Origin: CAZMMV01 sp964637035
Lineage (GTDB): Bacteria; Bacillota; Clostridia; Tissierellales; Tissierellaceae
Assembly: GCA_964637035.1 (NCBI GenBank)
Contig: CAZWTU010000062.1
Location: 1 to 9,058, forward strand
DNA length: 9,058 nucleotides
Reading direction: 5' to 3'
Under the pieces are notes generated by a model. That model saw only the letters and a program-made list of their open reading frames with translations, had not been told where the DNA came from and did no database searches. Shown piece after piece: positions 5,515-9,058 of the stretch. The position numbers were made by a program, and so were the translations under genes. How positions within the stretch are numbered: position 1 is the stretch's first letter; the number at the start of each line of letters is the position of its first letter.

Positions 5515-6544
5515 ACATTCCATGGCATAAATTTATAATTAGAATTTCCATAGCTATTTTCTCATCATGGGAAGTAGTTTTTTGTTTTATATCTATCTGT
5601 AAAATCAGATTTAAAGACATAGTCAATTCCTCCTCAGTAAAACTTCTAGCCTGTCTAGAAAGTTTTCCAAACTCAAAAGAACTTATTTGCATCTTGGCCT
5701 GACATTCCTTTTCACTATAGCCTCTTGCCTTGTATAATTTGTACATTAGCATCAGTCTAATTTGCCTAGTAACCATATGTAATATCCTTTGAATAGGCTC
5801 ATTAGCCCTATGCATCTCATTGAAGATCTTTAGACCAGTCTCACTATCCCTTTTGTTTATAGCATTTAACAAATTAAATATATTAGTATCTAGGGTCTTA
5901 GTCAATACCATATCAATATCTTCCCTAGCAACCTCCTGGTCCCTAGTATAATCCACAAGCTTCAATAATTCATTTTCTAAATCATAAAGAGTCTTATCAC
6001 TACCATATTCGCTATATGTGGATTTTCCAATAAAATAGCTAATATTGGCACTGGAAATCTTTTTTCCATGTTTTTTAAAATTTTCACCAATCCACCAATT
6101 TAAGTCCCTACCCTTTAATGTAGTAAAATCCACCACTCCGTCTAGCTTTTTTATCCTTCTGTATATAGTAGAAGTCCTCTTGAAATTATTTGACCTGTCC
6201 ATAATAATCAAACAAAGATAATCCTCAAGTTTCTCCACATACTGGCCTATTTCCTTGCCTGTATCCTCATGGCCATTTTCTAAAATCCTAGAAATATCCC
6301 TAACAACCACAATCTTTTTCTCCGACATAAAAGGTAGAGTTTCACAGGCATTTAGAATATCATCAAAATTAGATTCATTACCATCTATAACAATATAATT
6401 TAAAGCCTCAAGAGACTCACTTACATATTTCTTTTTAAGCCTATCTATAGCCTTATTCATTAAATAGCCCTCATCACCTAAAAACAAATAAACAGGTTTT
6501 AACTTATCACCATTTATAAGACTAATAAAATCATTGTAATCCAT
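5513..6544 (-). CDS. holA: DNA polymerase III delta subunit (clamp loader)
   Basis: Delta is the clamp-loader subunit that opens the beta sliding clamp. The 343-residue protein has the usual length (about 340) and an AAA+-like domain I with KPVYLFLGDE (16-25) and the following CETLPFMSEKKIVVVRD block (67-83). It has no Walker A motif, as expected for delta. The middle resembles the family (TLDTNIFNLLNAINKRD), and a C-terminal helical collar domain carries RILHMVTRQIRLMLMYK. The start is uncertain: ATG 6544 gives a typical N-terminus but stands 12 bases from AAGGAG (6557-6562), while TTG 6553 stands only three bases from it. Either way the start lies inside comEC, so the two genes overlap (14 or 23 bases) and are probably translationally coupled. 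It ends in the terminator shared with rpsT. B. subtilis has the same neighbour order (comEC, yqeN, rpsT). Confidence 0.95.
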   Translation of the reverse strand: MDYNDFISLINGDKLKPVYLFLGDEGYLMNKAIDRLKKKYVSESLEALNYIVIDGNESNFDDILNACETLPFMSEKKIVVVRDISRILENGHEDTGKEIGQYVEKLEDYLCLIIMDRSNNFKRTSTIYRRIKKLDGVVDFTTLKGRDLNWWIGENFKKHGKKISSANISYFIGKSTYSEYGSDKTLYDLENELLKLVDYTRDQEVAREDIDMVLTKTLDTNIFNLLNAINKRDSETGLKIFNEMHRANEPIQRILHMVTRQIRLMLMYKLYKARGYSEKECQAKMQISSFEFGKLSRQARSFTEEELTMSLNLILQIDIKQKTTSHDEKIAMEILIINLCHGM

Positions 6545-8975
6545 ATTTTTCAAGGTCTCCTTCTTTTATAGAATATATCTTAATCATTATATAAGAAATC
6601 AAAGAAAATGCAATAATAAAAATCCAAGTAAATAAATAATCATCCAATAAATCAATAAAAGCTACATCCTCCAAAAAGGGCCTAATCTTAGCCTTATCCT
6701 TATTTAAACTTACCCTAACCATACCCATAGTATCAGTCCTATAGACCTGGGTCCCCATAGACCCATACCTGTCCACCACCTCATCATTAGGATGGCCATA
6801 GAAATTGTTTCTCCCTGCAGATATTACAGCCGCCTTAGGCCTCAGTATCTTTAATAAATCTTCAGTAGATGAAGTTTTACTGCCATGATGGGGGACTTTC
6901 AATAAATAAATCTCTTCCTTTAGCTTGCTTGTTAAAATTTCCTCAGCCTTCTTTTCAATATCTCCAGTAAATAAAATATCCCTATTATAATAAGATAAAT
7001 TGAAAGTTAAAGACAAGTCATTTTCACTAAAGCCCTTCTTATAGAAATCTGGTCCAGGACTAAGAATCTCCATAGCAATATCCTTATCTAAGTAAATCAT
7101 ATCACCTTCATTCAAAACAGTCACCGGAATATCCCCTTCTTTAATAGCCTGGTATATGGCATTATCTGGGTTTTCATAGGATATAAAAATATTATTTATC
7201 CCAATATTGTCCATTAAAAGAGGCAAGGACTTACAATGGTCCAAATGAAAATGACTAATAAAAACTCCATCTAATCCCTTTACCCCATGTTTCTGCAAAT
7301 AAGGCAGTAGAATGTTTGCTCCAATATCAAAATCAGAAAACTCATTGCCCCCTGTGTCAATTAAATATGAAGCCTTACCTGTTTTTAGGAGAATACAATC
7401 TCCCTGGCCCACATCAATAAAATCTATTTCAATCCTATTATCAAAAAAAATAAAGAAAAAATTAAATACAATAAAAATTATAGAGTAAGAAAAAATCACC
7501 TTTCTAATAGAATACTTCCAGGTCTTGAAATCAATAATTTTAAGAGCCACCAAGACAAGCATATAATATAGGATAAATTCGTAAATGTTAGGACTATGGT
7601 AGTCTACAATACCAATCCCCTTAGAATAGATAATATCTACTAAATAGCCTTGAAACAATAAAATTAAGTTTAATATATAAGCCAGGAAAACATTTAAAAT
7701 AGGAAATATGTAATTTAATACTATCATTATCCCACCTAATACTAAAGCAATAGATAAAATAGGAGCAATAATTAAATTAGAAAGAATCCCTATAAGTGAA
7801 AAACTATTAAAGTAATATAATTGTATAGGCAATATACCTGCATACACAGCCAATAGTCCAGATAGGGTAAAAGTCAATTTGTTTTTATAGGGATAAAAGA
7901 CCCTAGCAATATAGGGGGAAAAAAACAAAATTGAAAAAGTAGCAATATACGATAATTGAAAGCCTAAATTGAAAATCAAAATAGGATTGGCAATTAATAG
8001 TATAAAAAATGATATAAATAAAATATTAATAGAATCATAAGGCTCCGCCAAGGTCTCAGCCAGGAAAAGCAAAGAAAACATAATACTAGCCCTAAGAACC
8101 GAGGGAGGAAAACCAATAAGAAATCCATAAGACCAAATAATCCCCAGGACAATAAATATATTGATCCTTTTCTTAATGCCTAAATGAGAAAAGACAAATA
8201 TTAAAAACCCAGAAATAATACCAATATGGAGGCCAGAAACAGCTAATATGTGGGCTAGTCCCATTTGCCTATAGATAAATATCTCATTGTCATCTAAATA
8301 GGAGGTCTCACCCATTATAATCCCCTTGATTAAATTGCTAGGTCCATGATCTAGACTTCTATCAAATAAGCCCTCAACCATGTCTCTAAAACCTATTCTA
8401 AGCCTATACTTTAATGACTTGCCACTTCCATCTAGGTTAATAATATTATAATCCTTAATATTTACAGTGGTATAGACCCTATTGGATAAGAGGTTTAACC
8501 TATAATTATAAAGCTTTGGATTAGTATTTCTTAGGGGTTCCCTTAGCTTTCCCCTAAAAGTAATCCTGTCCCCTAAATCCAAATAAGACTGGCCACTAAT
8601 CTTTAATATAGTCTTCTCCCTTAAATGTCCAGTTTCCTCATTGGCAGATAACTTGTCCACCTTAAGAACATACTTACCAGCCTCCTTGTCCCTCCAGACT
8701 ACTTCATCAACACTAGCTTCCATAACAATATCCTTTTCTATATATCCAAGTAAGACACTGGAATTTAAATATAAAGAAGTAATAATCCCCCCTAAAGAAA
8801 AAAACAGGAACATTAAAAGCAGGTTGTTTGATCTCTTCTTGATTAAATTAAGAATACAAAAGAAAAATATGACAATAAAGATAAACAAAAAAAATGTAAG
8901 AGATAAATTAAAATAATATGTAATTATAATAGCCAATACTAAGGGAATAGAAATCAATAGAAAAGGTCTATCCAT
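6531..8975 (-). CDS. comEC: ComEC/Rec2 DNA-uptake channel protein
   Basis: ComEC forms the membrane channel that carries single-stranded DNA into competent cells. The 814-residue protein starts with three hydrophobic segments (about 4-75) and continues with a soluble OB-fold-like region (about 80-190). The competence domain follows, with many helices and its signature GLAHILAVSGLHIG (239-252). A metallo-beta-lactamase-like domain comes last, from about 515: DVGQGD (521-526), SHFHLDH (574-580) and VPHHGS (694-699), so the putative nuclease metal site is intact. Unexpectedly, one more hydrophobic segment (about 780-800) follows that domain. ATG 8975 is chosen because AAGGAGG lies five bases before it; ATG 8993 has no ribosome binding site and would be almost at the predicted transcript start. 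It begins an operon with holA. No comEA is in the window, and natural competence cannot be inferred from this gene alone. Confidence 0.96.
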   Translation of the reverse strand: MDRPFLLISIPLVLAIIITYYFNLSLTFFLFIFIVIFFFCILNLIKKRSNNLLLMFLFFSLGGIITSLYLNSSVLLGYIEKDIVMEASVDEVVWRDKEAGKYVLKVDKLSANEETGHLREKTILKISGQSYLDLGDRITFRGKLREPLRNTNPKLYNYRLNLLSNRVYTTVNIKDYNIINLDGSGKSLKYRLRIGFRDMVEGLFDRSLDHGPSNLIKGIIMGETSYLDDNEIFIYRQMGLAHILAVSGLHIGIISGFLIFVFSHLGIKKRINIFIVLGIIWSYGFLIGFPPSVLRASIMFSLLFLAETLAEPYDSINILFISFFILLIANPILIFNLGFQLSYIATFSILFFSPYIARVFYPYKNKLTFTLSGLLAVYAGILPIQLYYFNSFSLIGILSNLIIAPILSIALVLGGIMIVLNYIFPILNVFLAYILNLILLFQGYLVDIIYSKGIGIVDYHSPNIYEFILYYMLVLVALKIIDFKTWKYSIRKVIFSYSIIFIVFNFFFIFFDNRIEIDFIDVGQGDCILLKTGKASYLIDTGGNEFSDFDIGANILLPYLQKHGVKGLDGVFISHFHLDHCKSLPLLMDNIGINNIFISYENPDNAIYQAIKEGDIPVTVLNEGDMIYLDKDIAMEILSPGPDFYKKGFSENDLSLTFNLSYYNRDILFTGDIEKKAEEILTSKLKEEIYLLKVPHHGSKTSSTEDLLKILRPKAAVISAGRNNFYGHPNDEVVDRYGSMGTQVYRTDTMGMVRVSLNKDKAKIRPFLEDVAFIDLLDDYLFTWIFIIAFSLISYIMIKIYSIKEGDLEKYGLQ

Positions 8976-8980
8976 AGGCG

Positions 8981-8987
8981 CCTCCTT
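8981..8987 (-). promoter_or_regulatory. comEC ribosome binding site (decides start)
   Basis: AAGGAGG lies five bases before ATG 8975. The longer frame from ATG 8993 would encode MKKEAP across this site and has nothing like a ribosome binding site upstream. Confidence 0.88.
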
Positions 8988-9002
8988 CTTCATATTAATA
9001 TA

Positions 9003-9011
9003 ATTATAACA
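9003..9011 (-). promoter_or_regulatory. Extended -10 promoter of comEC-holA
   Basis: On the minus strand the sequence reads TGTTATAAT, a perfect extended -10. No good -35 is found at 16-18 bases (GGCTTA at 17). A start near 8996 would leave about 20 bases to ATG 8975. The remaining sequence to the window edge (to 9058) shows no gene. Confidence 0.5.
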
Positions 9012-9058
9012 TATTTTATTAATAATAAGCCTTGTATTTAGGTTTTGTGTTATTATAT

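Noticed and set aside
8641..8916. A 91-codon plus-strand open frame opposite the comEC N-terminus.
   Set aside because: It is antisense to the ComEC OB-fold and membrane region, with no credible ribosome binding site.

Overview
This window is a compact stretch of low-G+C (about one third G+C by eye), spore-forming Firmicutes chromosome. The gene order comEC-holA-rpsT-gpr-spoIIP-(insert)-lepA is the one known from Bacillus and many Clostridia. The AT-rich codon use, the AGGAGG ribosome binding sites and the obligate sporulation genes gpr and spoIIP point to an anaerobic clostridial or Tissierellia-type organism. The exact genus cannot be read from the window. All genes are on the minus strand except rpsT.

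From right to left in transcription order: an extended -10 promoter at the right edge starts a comEC-holA operon with overlapping reading frames (DNA-uptake channel, then the DNA polymerase III delta clamp-loader subunit). holA converges on rpsT (ribosomal protein S20, plus strand, own promoter, TTG start), and the two share one symmetrical bidirectional terminator. gpr (germination protease, TTG start) diverges from rpsT. It is followed by spoIIP (engulfment cell-wall hydrolase), which has a good sigma-E-like promoter of its own. Next come lepB (type I signal peptidase) and an unrecognised 90-residue single-pass membrane protein, each with its own sigma-A-type promoter. The last gene is lepA (elongation factor 4), with its own extended -10 promoter and a large terminator hairpin. 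The left edge seems to hold the end of a dispersed palindromic repeat.

Functionally the block mixes housekeeping translation and replication genes (rpsT, lepA, holA), protein export (lepB), DNA uptake (comEC) and late sporulation or germination (spoIIP, gpr). The promoters suggest that the genes sit together by conserved order, not as one operon: I see about seven transcription starts or candidate starts for eight genes.

No mobile element, CRISPR array, RNA gene or obvious novel multi-gene system is visible. The least ordinary part is the small membrane-protein gene at 2010-2282. It has a strong promoter, and its last eight codons themselves form an intrinsic terminator, so many transcripts could end at or just before the stop codon. 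That is the arrangement known from genes controlled by ribosome rescue (arfA, brfA), and it is the main lead here. Several starts are revised on ribosome-binding-site evidence: lepA 1941, spoIIP 4040, rpsT 5223, holA 6544 (less sure), comEC 8975.
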